A DNA stretch of 64,000 bases, taken from contig CALHIV010000004.1 in NCBI GenBank assembly GCA_938030895.1, positions 1 to 64,000 of the forward strand, in the 5' to 3' direction. The notes below the pieces were generated by a model that worked only from the letters and a program-made list of their open reading frames with translations, had not been told where the DNA came from and searched no databases. Below, piece after piece: positions 1 to 8,329 of this stretch. Both the position numbers and the translations under genes were made by a program. This stretch comes from an uncultured Nitrososphaerales archaeon (lineage in GTDB: Archaea; Thermoproteota; Nitrososphaeria; Nitrososphaerales; Nitrosocaldaceae). The stretch's first letter is position 1. Each line of letters opens with the position of its first letter.

Positions 1-620
1 TCTGGTCTGTAGTCTGCTCTTCAACCTCTCTGCTCTCATATCCTACTATGATCTTGCAGTCTATGACATCTAAATCTGACTTCATGTTACCCCTTGATTA
101 TAGTAGAGCCATACTACTAAATGCTATATCCCTTATCCTCATGTTTAAGAGCTCTTCAGCTCTTGCCCTGTCTCATACGCTACTGCTATAAAGGCTTCTG
201 CAATGTACCTGCAGTATCTATAAGGCACTTCTCTGTTAGTCATAGTCTAGTCCAACTCTTCACTCTCTACGCTTATCCTTACTTATGTTGATCTTTAGCC
301 ATTCTATTTGCTGAGGATAGTACTCATTATTGCCATACATTACCTTGTAGAAGTACTTGAGTACTTGCCTTATCTTCTTGTACGAAGGACTATAGTCCTT
401 CTTATACAGTACTCTATGTAATGCTCTATATCCTCCCTTCTTGCATCTCTAAATAGCTTGCCTAAGAACTCCCTTACAGTAAGTAGGATGGTTATGTACC
501 TTATGACCGTAAGGAGGCTTTCTCCTAAGCATGTATCTAGCTAACTTGTATACCTCCCCTTCTCATCTCCATACTCTTCTGTCCTCTTTAACCAGTACCT
601 TAATCTACCCCCTGTTATAG
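1..620 (-). pseudogene. Decayed tyrosine recombinase (archaeal integrase), remnant
   Basis: No open frame survives, but reading the minus strand across frameshifts and stops gives pieces in the order of an integrase. A SAM-like core-binding stretch (VREFLGKLFRDARREDIEHY) lies at about 510-390. It is followed by YKKIRQVLKYFYKVMYGNNE and EWLKINISKDKRR at about 365-260. Near 175-90 an 'AYETGQELKSS' piece is followed in another frame by 'NMRIRDIAFSS', matching the ETGxRxxELLxMRxxDI region that carries the first catalytic Arg of tyrosine recombinases. That Arg is lost here. The remainder would lie beyond base 1. The remnant sits beside the 3' end of tRNA-Pro, the usual attachment site of archaeal integrative elements. 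The family call is my reading of short fragments. Confidence 0.6.
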
Positions 621-760
621 ATAATCCTATCATTTACTGTTACCTTATCGTTATTGCTACTGTTAATTATTGCTACTACTCTTACTCTTATTACTCTTAC
701 TACTATTCTTCTCCTTACTCTGCCTACCATATAATAATGGACTATGAACCGCATGACTGA

Positions 761-881
761 TGGGGTCGGCCGGATTTGAACCGGCGACCTCGAGCGCCCA
801 AGGCTCGAAGCACTCTGTTCCTATCTACCTGCTTACCTTCCTATCAAGCAAGTAGCGAATACCATGCTAGCCCACGACCCC
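761..881 (-). tRNA. tRNA-Pro(UGG) with a 47-nt insert (putative intron) in the D arm
   Basis: On the minus strand the acceptor stem GGGGTCG (881-875) pairs with CGACCCC (768-762), and 761 supplies discriminator A. The anticodon stem CGAGC/GCTCG (807-803/795-791) encloses loop CTTGGGC, giving anticodon TGG at 800-798. The T arm GCCGG-TTCAAAT-CCGGC is perfect. CCA is not encoded. The gene is 121 nt long. Removing 47 nt (859-813) leaves a standard 74-nt tRNA with a D arm GGCU...UGCU. The insert folds on its own, with CTACTTGCTT pairing AAGCAGGTAG around an 11-nt loop. I could not draw a canonical BHB at its borders, so the exact splice sites (ambiguous by 1 nt) and functional status are inferred from the tRNA consensus. 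Confidence 0.8.
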
Positions 882-974
882 ACCATTTCATTACAGTATG
901 CCCATTATATACAATCTAAAAGCCTTCTGCACTACTTTAACCTTACTTTTATTTATCCCTATGGTGTAGATCTG

Positions 975-1874
975 TTGTTGCTTACAAGTATAGAGGATTA
1001 TATCAAGGCAGGGAGGATAGCGGCAGAGGTTAGGGAGCATATGAGGAAACGTTACCATGTTGGTAGAACGCTACTAGAGATATGTGAAGAGGCAGAAGGG
1101 ATGATAAGGGCAAAGGGAGGAGAACCAGCATTCCCATGCAATGTAAGCCTCAACGAGGTTGCAGCACATTACACTGCAGAGCCCAACGAGAGTATAGAGG
1201 TTAGGGATGGTGATATGCTCAAGATAGATATAGGTGTGCATATAAATGGCTCGATAGCAGATACTGCAGTTACCGTATGCTATAATCCCTCTTACAGCAT
1301 TCTGGTTGAGGCTGCAGAGCATGCACTGAATGAAGCGATAAGGGTAGCAAGGATAGGGGTTAAGGCTAGTGATATAGGCAAGGTTATAGAGCATACGATC
1401 AAGTCATACAGGCTTAAGCCTATACAGAACCTTAGCGGGCACTCTATAGCAAGATACACCATACATGCTGGTAGATCCATACCAAATATATGGACTATAG
1501 ACTCATTCTCATTGCAGCAGGGCGAGGTTTATGCTATAGAGCCATTTGTAACCACAGAGGATGGCTCTGGTGTAGTATACAATGGCGATGTAAGCAACAT
1601 CTACTCTATAGTGAGTAGGAAGAGAACAGGTAGTAAGGAGGCCGATGCCTTCTTGGATATGCTATGGGATAGGTTCAAGACACTCCCATTCGCATTGAGA
1701 TGGTTGAGTGATGTGGATACTAACTATGCTAGGGAGATGATCTCCTTCCTAATGAAGAAGAAGGTTATAAGAGCGTATCCAGTGCTAGTTGAAGGCAATA
1801 ATAGGTATGTAGCACAGGCAGAGCATACCATAATGCTAACTATGGATGGTACAACTATAATAACTAGAGTGTAA
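975..1874 (+). CDS. map: Methionine aminopeptidase, type II (archaeal)
   Basis: Cytosolic dinuclear-metal enzyme that removes the initiator Met from new proteins. Numbered from TTG 975 (299 aa, usual archaeal length), the five ligands are visible: Asp85 (KIDIGVH), Asp96 (IADTA), His156 (SGHSI), Glu189 (AIEPFVT) and Glu near 283 (QAEHTIML). The substrate-side His of NEVAAHY is also present. An in-frame ATG at 864 would put 37 unrelated residues in front and overlap the tRNA-Pro gene. The T/A-rich element CTTTTATTTAT near 946-957 fits a promoter about 25 bp before 975, so 975 (or TTG 978) is preferred. The gene stands alone on its strand. Confidence 0.93.
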   Translation: MLLTSIEDYIKAGRIAAEVREHMRKRYHVGRTLLEICEEAEGMIRAKGGEPAFPCNVSLNEVAAHYTAEPNESIEVRDGDMLKIDIGVHINGSIADTAVTVCYNPSYSILVEAAEHALNEAIRVARIGVKASDIGKVIEHTIKSYRLKPIQNLSGHSIARYTIHAGRSIPNIWTIDSFSLQQGEVYAIEPFVTTEDGSGVVYNGDVSNIYSIVSRKRTGSKEADAFLDMLWDRFKTLPFALRWLSDVDTNYAREMISFLMKKKVIRAYPVLVEGNNRYVAQAEHTIMLTMDGTTIITRV

Positions 1875-1920
1875 TAGATAGCATATCAAATGTCATAGTA
1901 TAGGTTTGGGTTATAATGGA

Positions 1921-2127
1921 TTATGAGGATCCGTTAATATACTCCGCATATATCATAGTTATCAACGTACTACCCTTGCACCTTAAGCATGAACCGCCAA
2001 ACTTATACACATAATCACCAACCTTGAATATACGCTTATTCTTAACCCCGCACTGCTGGCACTCCTCTATCGTATATACTATTGATCTCTTATCCTTCTC
2101 ATCCTTGCTAGAGGTATCATGGCTCAT
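1921..2127 (-). CDS. Small zinc-ribbon protein
   Basis: A 68-residue acidic/basic protein with two Cys pairs, CQQC (about residue 24) and CLRC (about 48). This is a compact zinc ribbon of the kind seen in small archaeal transcription or translation adaptors. Its ATG overlaps the stop of the upstream DUF1512 gene by 4 bp (ATGA), so both are probably translated from one mRNA. I do not recognise a named family, and no partner beyond the overlapping membrane protein is indicated. Confidence 0.75.
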   Translation of the reverse strand: MSHDTSSKDEKDKRSIVYTIEECQQCGVKNKRIFKVGDYVYKFGGSCLRCKGSTLITMIYAEYINGSS

Positions 2128-3314
2128 TGCCCTACACCTAGTGTATTCCCTACCCCTATTATTAGAATATTATCCCCTTCCTTGCTATGCTCATCTATCA
2201 TCCTGAACACACTCTTACTTGCCCTATCTACAGCATCTGCTATCTCCTTCCTCATCACCGTTATCGCTTCAATGATGGACTGCTTTATTATAACAGCGTA
2301 GAGTGGTATGCTATGCTTTGTTGCAACCTCCTCTATATGGTACTTCTCAACCCCTATGCCTCCTATAGCGGCACCAACCCCTTCAGCAACATCACCTGTC
2401 CTCTCCCCTTCCAACTTGAGGGCTGCATCTATCATTATTATCATATCCACCCTCACACCCATCTCATTTATCAGCCTCTCAACAGCGGTATGGGGCTCCC
2501 CAACTGTACCTCCAGGACCTTGAGCCTTGACCAAGTAAAGCCTCCTCCCATTGTACTCATACTCACTCATGAGAGTATCCCTTGCTATCTGTACCTTAGC
2601 CCTGTTTAACATAAGCCTCCCAACTATCATAGGACCTATACCATCCCCTATAGGCTGCCCATTCCTTATGGCAGGGATGGCCTTGTTGAATGCCTCTGCT
2701 GACTGCATTATTATGGGCATGAGCATCTGCAACTGGACTAGGAAGAACATGCTTGTAGTCTTCTTGCCCATGAGGTAGAAGTGCCTGACTATCTTGTAGA
2801 GCATATAGAGCGCAGTTGCAACCTCCAGCACATTCTCCAACCTACTTGCTGTAACATCATCTGCTTGGGGAGCAAGGATCTTAACCTGAGCCTTTATCCT
2901 CTCATCCCTTAGCCTTATTATATGCTGTACCTTCCTTACTATACCGTATGGGTCCATATCGACTGGGGTTATTGCGAACTGCTCCATCATCATATCAAGC
3001 CTCTCAGTACTATCAAGGTTCGGGTTTATGCTCTTTAGATATGCTATAGCCTCCTCTCTAGCCTTATCCTTCATTATCTTCAACTTGTTCAACGATCTGG
3101 AGACATCATTGAGTACCATCCACATCTGTATTCTTTGCCCATAGAGGAGGAATACGAAGAATGGTATTATCCATAGCAGGTATACCCACCACTGCTGTTG
3201 CGAGTCCCCAGATGGGAAGAGAGGGTTCATCTGCATCAAGATACTGCTTATATCCATCACTACCATACCCAACATACCTACACCCATTTCTACACCGAGA
3301 TCCATAAGCCACAT
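2124..3314 (-). CDS. DUF1512 family membrane-anchored protein
   Basis: A 396-residue protein conserved in archaea and known only as DUF1512. A hydrophobic N-terminus contains one clear membrane segment (about 40-60, WVYLLWIIPFFVFLLYG). The rest is soluble and mostly helical, with several Gly-rich motifs (IGDGIGPMIVGRLML; GPGGTVGEPHTAVERL; IIMIDAALKLEGERTGDVAEG) and a C-terminal GVGNTLGVGQ that looks like a nucleotide or phosphate loop. The last motif is my reading. It is the first gene of a two-gene unit with the zinc-ribbon protein at 1921-2127. Its start faces the oxidase gene at 3404 across a shared AT-rich promoter region. Function unknown. Confidence 0.8.
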   Translation of the reverse strand: MWLMDLGVEMGVGMLGMVVMDISSILMQMNPLFPSGDSQQQWWVYLLWIIPFFVFLLYGQRIQMWMVLNDVSRSLNKLKIMKDKAREEAIAYLKSINPNLDSTERLDMMMEQFAITPVDMDPYGIVRKVQHIIRLRDERIKAQVKILAPQADDVTASRLENVLEVATALYMLYKIVRHFYLMGKKTTSMFFLVQLQMLMPIIMQSAEAFNKAIPAIRNGQPIGDGIGPMIVGRLMLNRAKVQIARDTLMSEYEYNGRRLYLVKAQGPGGTVGEPHTAVERLINEMGVRVDMIIMIDAALKLEGERTGDVAEGVGAAIGGIGVEKYHIEEVATKHSIPLYAVIIKQSIIEAITVMRKEIADAVDRASKSVFRMIDEHSKEGDNILIIGVGNTLGVGQ

Positions 3315-3352
3315 TCTAGTGTATCCCTATCTCTCTACACATTAAAGCCTTT

Positions 3353-3366
3353 CTTTATATATATTA
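3353..3366. promoter_or_regulatory. Near-palindromic TATA element between divergent genes
   Basis: CTTTATATATATTA lies 38 bp before the GTG at 3404 and about 40 bp before the ATG at 3314. It reads as a TATA box on both strands, so it could serve the divergent DUF1512 and oxidase genes. Inferred from sequence and spacing only. Confidence 0.45.
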
Positions 3367-3403
3367 ACCTATAAATCTCATCATCATTTAGATGGTATAG
3401 GTA

Positions 3404-6400
3404 GTGAGTATGATAGGTAGCGATGCTAATACTGCTAGTACTAATGCGAATGCTGATGCCAATGTTGATACTGATGAGATAATAGAAGAGTTGAGATCAA
3501 GTATCAAGAATGGAAGGGTACTTGCTGGCATCGTTGATAGATACATGTATGCTACCGATGCTAGTGCCTATCAGATAATGCCTCTCTGCATAGTCCTTGC
3601 TAATGATGTGGATGATGTTATAAACACTGTGAATGTTGCCTACAATCATGGCATACCAGTTATAGCAAGGGGAGGAGGGAGTGGACTTGCAGGTCAGGCT
3701 ATAGGCTCTGGCATAATAATAGACCTTACAGGTATGAACAGGATCCTTGATCTAGATCTTGATGAAGGGTATGTTACAGTTGAGGCTGGTATATACAAAG
3801 GTATCCTCGATAAGGAGTTGAAGAGGTATGGCAAGTTCATACCGGTAGACCCTTCAAGTTCTGACTATTGCACTATAGGAGGGATGGTAGCCAACAATGC
3901 AGCAGGTGCACACACAGTCAAGTATGGAAGCACTATAGACTACGTTGAGGAACTGGATGTGGTTCTAGCGGATGGGAGCATGATACATGCTGGTAAGGTA
4001 GATCTTGATGGGAGTAAGGGCAGTAGCAATGGCTCGGTAGAGGCAAGGATAGCAAGAGAACTCTACGGTATACTTGCCCCCAAGATGGGTATCATAAGGG
4101 ATGGGTTCCCAAAGGTAAGTAAGAACTCCTCAGGCTATAGGATAGATAGGGTTCTAGATGGCAATAAGGTAGATCTCGCAAAGTTATTCGTGGGGTCTGA
4201 GGGTACCCTTGGGGTAGTGGTCAGAGCAAGACTCAAGATTATAGATATGCCGATCTCCAGGGCATTGGCAATACTTGCCTTCGATGATGCATACAATGCA
4301 TCTATACATGCAAGGGATGTGGTTAGGCTAGGGCCTTCTGCCGTAGAGCTGATAGATAGAACTGTAATAGATATGGCAAGGACGATCGATGGGGGCCTTG
4401 GCTATGCTTATGATCGCTATGATTGCCTTCTATTCGTTGAGTTCGATGGTAGTATGGATGAGGTTAGATACAGGATGGGTAGGCTGCTAAACCTCTCAAA
4501 CAGTGTAAAGGGTCTAATACATGCAACATGCTCGTATGATGAGGATGAGATATCTAGACTATGGGAGGTTAGGAAGAGGGCACTTGCATATACTATGAAG
4601 GTTAGGATGGGCAGTAGCAAGCCTATAACATTCATAGAGGATCCTGTAGTCCCAGTGGATAGACTCCCTGATCTGGTAGATGCTTTGAGGAGTATCTACA
4701 AGAGGTATAGCATACCATATTCTCTATATGGGCATGCTGGTGATGGGAACCTCCATACCAGACCTATGCTGGATCTTAACAGTAGGGATGGGGTTGGGAT
4801 CATGAAGGCTCTAGCGTACGATGTATTCAAGGTAGTTAAGAGCATGGATGGTAGTATATCTGCGGAGCATGGAGACGGGCTTGCAAGATCAGAGTTTGTA
4901 AGGTTGCTCTATGGTGATGATATATACTCGTTATTCGTTAAGGTAAAGGGCATCTTAGATGCAAAGAATATAATGAATCCAGGTAAGAAGGTTATAACAG
5001 ATACAGGTAAGAGAGAGATATTTATTCAGAATCTCCGCTATAGTTATAGTAAGAGATCAGGCAGAGAGAATGATGGGAGTACTGCTCTAATATGGGGTTC
5101 TAAGAATAATCATCTAGTAAGGAGGATAACTGGCTATGACCATGAACTAGGATACAGTGATGAGGTTGCTCTATGCCATGGGTGTGGTATGTGTAGGGAG
5201 TTGAGTTACAAGGTGAGGATGTGCCCAGTCTACAAGGGTTTACATGATGAGGTAGCATCGTGTAGAGGTAGGAATAATGTGATGAGATGGCTACTAAACC
5301 TTGCAGATACTCTGGATAGTTCTAACATAATCTCTAGCAGAGAGTATGAGGAGTTGATCTACAAGTACTGTATACAGTGCAAGATGTGCCTGATCGATTG
5401 CCCATCGAATGTTAATGTAGGCAAGATAATGGCAGAGGCAAGGGCTAGGTATGCTATGAGTAATGGACTACCAAAGGGTTACAGGTACTTTGCTGAGATC
5501 GATAAGTATGCTAGACTTGGATGCAGATACCCATGGTTATCGAACATGCTGATCAAGAGTAGACTGTTCAGGCTGATCCTTGAGCATGTAGCAGGTATCG
5601 ATGCTAGGAAGAGGATACCAAGATTCAGTAGCAATATATTCGATGAGCTCTTCCATAGGTATAGACAGCCAGCATTAGAGAAGAGCGTTGCATTCTTTGC
5701 AGATACATACATAAGGTATATAGATCCTATGCTTGGGCTCAAGATCGTAAAGATACTGAACCTCAATGGTTACAGGGTTGAGTTCCCAGATCAGTTATCC
5801 TCTGGCCTACCAGCTATACTAGAAGGTGCTATAGATATAGCAAGGGAGACCGTAGAGTTCAACGTTGCTAACCTCTACTCTTACGCATCAAGAGGCATAC
5901 CTATAGTAACCTTCTCACCGAGTGCATCACTAGCATTGAGGATGGAGTATCTTAGCGTGCTGGATGATGAGAGAACTAGAGTAGTTGCAGATAATGTGCA
6001 GGATATACATGAGTTCCTTTACGATCTGATGAAGAGATCTGAACTTGTAGAGTTCAAGCATAATGATAATGATAATGATAATGATGATAAGGGGAAGGGG
6101 AAGGGGAAGGGGAATGATAAGGATAAGGATAGGGAGGAATGGAAGGATATACTAGTGCATATGCACTGCCATACAATAGTCCAAGGTTACGATAAGCATG
6201 TTATATCGCTACTCAAGGGCATACCCTCTCTTAGGTTCAGTGTACTTGAGAAGGGATGTTGTGGTGTTGGAGGTTCATACTCATTCATAAAGGGCAACTA
6301 TGAGCTCTCCATGCTTATAGGCAAGGAACTCTTCGATGCAGTAAAGGCTAGTAGCATGAAGGTATATACAACAGGGGAGTCATGTAGGCTACAGATAGAG

Positions 6401-6466
6401 GAAGGTTCTGGGAAGGACCTTGGCTTAACAGTAGAACTCATATCTAGAGCATATGGCATTCAGTAG
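3404..6466 (+). CDS. FAD-linked oxidase fused to Fe-S/CCG-domain protein (D-lactate/glycolate dehydrogenase-like)
   Basis: A single 1020-residue chain carries what is often split into GlcD and GlcF. The FAD-binding PCMH-type domain (about 55-235) includes the motif ARGGGSGLAGQA. The FAD-oxidase C-terminal domain (about 265-530) carries YGHAGDGNLHTR. Two 4Fe-4S sites follow, with Cys591/594/597/607 and Cys656/659/662/666. CCG-type motifs are near 920 (HMHCH) and 952 (GCCGVGG). The family oxidises 2-hydroxyacids such as D-lactate or glycolate and passes electrons to a quinone or other carrier. The substrate cannot be read here. A hexanucleotide-repeat linker (6060-6125) encodes alternating Asn-Asp then Lys-Gly before the last CCG motifs. 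The start is GTG 3404 or ATG 3410. Confidence 0.88.
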   Translation: MSMIGSDANTASTNANADANVDTDEIIEELRSSIKNGRVLAGIVDRYMYATDASAYQIMPLCIVLANDVDDVINTVNVAYNHGIPVIARGGGSGLAGQAIGSGIIIDLTGMNRILDLDLDEGYVTVEAGIYKGILDKELKRYGKFIPVDPSSSDYCTIGGMVANNAAGAHTVKYGSTIDYVEELDVVLADGSMIHAGKVDLDGSKGSSNGSVEARIARELYGILAPKMGIIRDGFPKVSKNSSGYRIDRVLDGNKVDLAKLFVGSEGTLGVVVRARLKIIDMPISRALAILAFDDAYNASIHARDVVRLGPSAVELIDRTVIDMARTIDGGLGYAYDRYDCLLFVEFDGSMDEVRYRMGRLLNLSNSVKGLIHATCSYDEDEISRLWEVRKRALAYTMKVRMGSSKPITFIEDPVVPVDRLPDLVDALRSIYKRYSIPYSLYGHAGDGNLHTRPMLDLNSRDGVGIMKALAYDVFKVVKSMDGSISAEHGDGLARSEFVRLLYGDDIYSLFVKVKGILDAKNIMNPGKKVITDTGKREIFIQNLRYSYSKRSGRENDGSTALIWGSKNNHLVRRITGYDHELGYSDEVALCHGCGMCRELSYKVRMCPVYKGLHDEVASCRGRNNVMRWLLNLADTLDSSNIISSREYEELIYKYCIQCKMCLIDCPSNVNVGKIMAEARARYAMSNGLPKGYRYFAEIDKYARLGCRYPWLSNMLIKSRLFRLILEHVAGIDARKRIPRFSSNIFDELFHRYRQPALEKSVAFFADTYIRYIDPMLGLKIVKILNLNGYRVEFPDQLSSGLPAILEGAIDIARETVEFNVANLYSYASRGIPIVTFSPSASLALRMEYLSVLDDERTRVVADNVQDIHEFLYDLMKRSELVEFKHNDNDNDNDDKGKGKGKGNDKDKDREEWKDILVHMHCHTIVQGYDKHVISLLKGIPSLRFSVLEKGCCGVGGSYSFIKGNYELSMLIGKELFDAVKASSMKVYTTGESCRLQIEEGSGKDLGLTVELISRAYGIQ
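6060..6125 (+). repeat. In-frame hexanucleotide repeats in the oxidase gene
   Basis: About four units of AATGAT are followed by about four of GGGGAA, all in frame, giving an (Asn-Asp)n then (Lys-Gly)n linker between catalytic modules. Copy-number change would lengthen or shorten the linker without a frameshift. Confidence 0.85.
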
Positions 6467-6505
6467 AGAGTAGAGATTAAATTATTCTATAAACACAGCC
6501 AACGT

Positions 6506-7504
6506 GTGAGAGGTACAAGGATAGGCCTAATAGGGACTGGTATGATGGGAGGTGCAATAGCAAGGAGGCTGCTAGCATCTGGCTATGCACTTACAGTATA
6601 CAACAGGAGTAGATGGAAGGCTGAAGCACTGAAGGGCGAAGGTGCAGTAGTAGTAAACACACCAAGAGAGGTGGCTGAACAGGTAGATCTGCTTATAACA
6701 GTGGTTAAGGATGAGCATGCATTGGAGGATGTGCTATTTGCAAGCAATGGTGTGGTATATGCAAAACCTTCCAGAGAGGTGGGTGAAGGAGGTAAGGAGA
6801 AGGAGGAAGGGAAAGAGAAAGAGAGGGATGAGGATGAGGATAAGAAAGGATGGTTGACCCTTGCTGATGTGAGCACTATAAACCCATTTGCATCAAGGAC
6901 TATAGCATCTAGGCTCAACGATCATGGAGTAGTTATGCTCGATACCCCTGTTATGGGAGGGCCTCAGCTCGCTGAGCAGGGTAATCTTATAATGATGGTT
7001 GGAGGTTCCAGAGAGCAGTTTGAGAGGTTCATAGATGTATTCAACACAATAGCAAGTAGGATATTCTACATAGGAGGCAATGGTTCTGCCCATGCTATGA
7101 AGCTTGCACTGAACCTCCAGATAGCGATGATAGCAGCAGCACTATCAGAGGGGATACTCTTGGCTGAGCGTTCAGGTCTAGATGCCATGCTCTTCCTAGA
7201 GATACTCAACTCAACATACTTCAAGACAGGGATGAGTGAGCGTAAGGGCCCAAGGATGGTCAAGGGCGAGTACGAGAAGTCCTTTGCTCTAGAGATGATG
7301 CTCAAGGATATCAAGACTATAAACGATACTGCTAGAGCGCTTGATATATCTCTACCGATGGCATCTATGCTTGAGCAGTTGTACAGATTAGCAAGCAAGA
7401 CAGAGTTGGCAGATAAGGATTATACAGCATTACTGGAGTTCTTGAGGATGGTGAATATGGATAGAAGGAGAGGGGGAGAAGTAAGAGGGGGAGAAGGAGG
7501 GTAG
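6506..7504 (+). CDS. Beta-hydroxyacid dehydrogenase (3-hydroxyisobutyrate dehydrogenase / GLYR family)
   Basis: NAD(P)-dependent oxidoreductase of the 6-phosphogluconate-dehydrogenase-like superfamily, 332 aa from GTG 6506. The Rossmann motif GLIGTGMMGG is at residues 7-16. The substrate loop DVSTINP is followed by DTPVMGGPQLAEQG, and the catalytic Lys199 is in HAMKLALN. The C-terminal helical domain has the family's order. Members act on 3-hydroxyisobutyrate, tartronate semialdehyde or succinic/glyoxylic semialdehydes, and which applies is not decidable. A purine-rich insert (about residues 93-115, Lys/Glu/Asp only) interrupts the NAD domain and is probably a surface loop. The gene starts 39 bp after the oxidase gene, so the two could share a transcript. 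Confidence 0.85.
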   Translation: MRGTRIGLIGTGMMGGAIARRLLASGYALTVYNRSRWKAEALKGEGAVVVNTPREVAEQVDLLITVVKDEHALEDVLFASNGVVYAKPSREVGEGGKEKEEGKEKERDEDEDKKGWLTLADVSTINPFASRTIASRLNDHGVVMLDTPVMGGPQLAEQGNLIMMVGGSREQFERFIDVFNTIASRIFYIGGNGSAHAMKLALNLQIAMIAAALSEGILLAERSGLDAMLFLEILNSTYFKTGMSERKGPRMVKGEYEKSFALEMMLKDIKTINDTARALDISLPMASMLEQLYRLASKTELADKDYTALLEFLRMVNMDRRRGGEVRGGEGG

Positions 7505-7587
7505 GTAGATTCATTTATCCATCTTTTCTAGCATATATTTACTATCATTCATCTATAATCCAATAATCTGCAGTAGAATTTGCTTGA

Positions 7588-7911
7588 TCACCTTACCTTG
7601 CTGCCTACAGGTGCATTCCCATCTACTGTTAACCAGTATGGTTTACCATCAACATCTGCAGCAAGCAACATCCCATGCGATCTTACCCCTGCTATACTCT
7701 TCGGCTCAAGGTTAGCTAGAACTATAACCTTTCTACCTACCATATCCTCTGGCCTGTAGTACTCAGCCCCTCCAACTATCAACTCTCTCGTCTCATTACC
7801 TATATCGACTAGAGCCTTCATTATCTTGCTCTTCCCCTGTATGCTCTCAGCCTTCACCACTACACCAACCCTTATATCGAGCCTCTTGAACTCATCGTAA
7901 CTAATACTCAT
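7588..7911 (-). CDS. tRNA-binding OB-fold protein (CsaA / MetRS C-terminal-like)
   Basis: A 107-residue stand-alone tRNA-binding domain of the type found as CsaA or as the C-terminal appendage of methionyl-tRNA synthetase. It begins YDEFKRLDIRVGVVVKAE and contains the KIMKALVDIG strand and the SHGMLLAA motif typical of the fold. The open frame continues upstream to 7980, but ATG 7911 is preferred. The domain starts just after it, and a TATA-like element (7937-7948 on this strand) lies about 26-30 bp ahead, as for leaderless archaeal mRNAs. It may act as a tRNA chaperone or as a trans-acting subunit for a synthetase. That role is inferred. Confidence 0.85.
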   Translation of the reverse strand: MSISYDEFKRLDIRVGVVVKAESIQGKSKIMKALVDIGNETRELIVGGAEYYRPEDMVGRKVIVLANLEPKSIAGVRSHGMLLAADVDGKPYWLTVDGNAPVGSKVR

Positions 7912-7936
7912 CAGCAGTGATTGAAGGAGGCCTACC

Positions 7937-7948
7937 ATATATATTATG
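7937..7948 (-). promoter_or_regulatory. TATA box of the tRNA-binding protein gene
   Basis: Minus-strand ATAATATATATG ends about 26 bp before ATG 7911. This spacing supports the shorter start for a leaderless transcript. Confidence 0.5.
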
Positions 7949-8075
7949 CCTATACTACGCAAGACTGGATTATTATACACTTATCTGCCGTATGTATCGT
8001 CCCGCTGCTAGATCAGCATGTATGTAATGGATCTTACAGAATACTGCTCATAGGAATCTTCTGTATAGTTAAAAC

Positions 8076-8300
8076 ATGCATAATGGTAAGAGGATAGATC
8101 TTAAGTACCTCAAGAGCCTAAGGTGCGTTGACTGTGAATCCTACAAGGGTTATATGAGCTTCTATGCAGTATACTGGAATAACCTTATGATAAAGGAACC
8201 TATCCCTCTATGCTCTAGATGTGCAAAGGAGTTCATAAGGTTCGTTGATAAGAATAGCAACGGTAAGTATAGAGTACTTGATATAGGCATGATAAATTAA
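8076..8300 (+). CDS. Small zinc-ribbon hypothetical protein
   Basis: A 74-residue basic protein with CVDC (about residues 17-20) and CSRC (about 47-50), the two halves of a probable four-Cys zinc site. The segment between them is rich in aromatic residues (YKGYMSFYAVYWNNL). The C-terminus ends in a short hydrophobic tail. It is the first gene of a probable transcript with the SRPBCC protein 29 bp downstream. No family recognised. Confidence 0.65.
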   Translation: MHNGKRIDLKYLKSLRCVDCESYKGYMSFYAVYWNNLMIKEPIPLCSRCAKEFIRFVDKNSNGKYRVLDIGMIN

Positions 8301-8304
8301 AAAA

Positions 8305-8313
8305 GAAGGAGGG
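8305..8313 (+). promoter_or_regulatory. Shine-Dalgarno-like site ahead of the SRPBCC gene
   Basis: GAAGGAGGG sits 16 bp before ATG 8330. A nearer ATG at 8325 hits a stop after four codons, so the site and the reading frame favour 8330. It marks an internal gene with a leader. Confidence 0.4.
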
Positions 8314-8329
8314 TAATTAATTAGATGTT

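Noticed and set aside
864-974. ATG 864 as the methionine aminopeptidase start
   Set aside because: It overlaps the tRNA-Pro gene and adds 37 residues not found in the family. TTG 975 has a promoter at the right distance.
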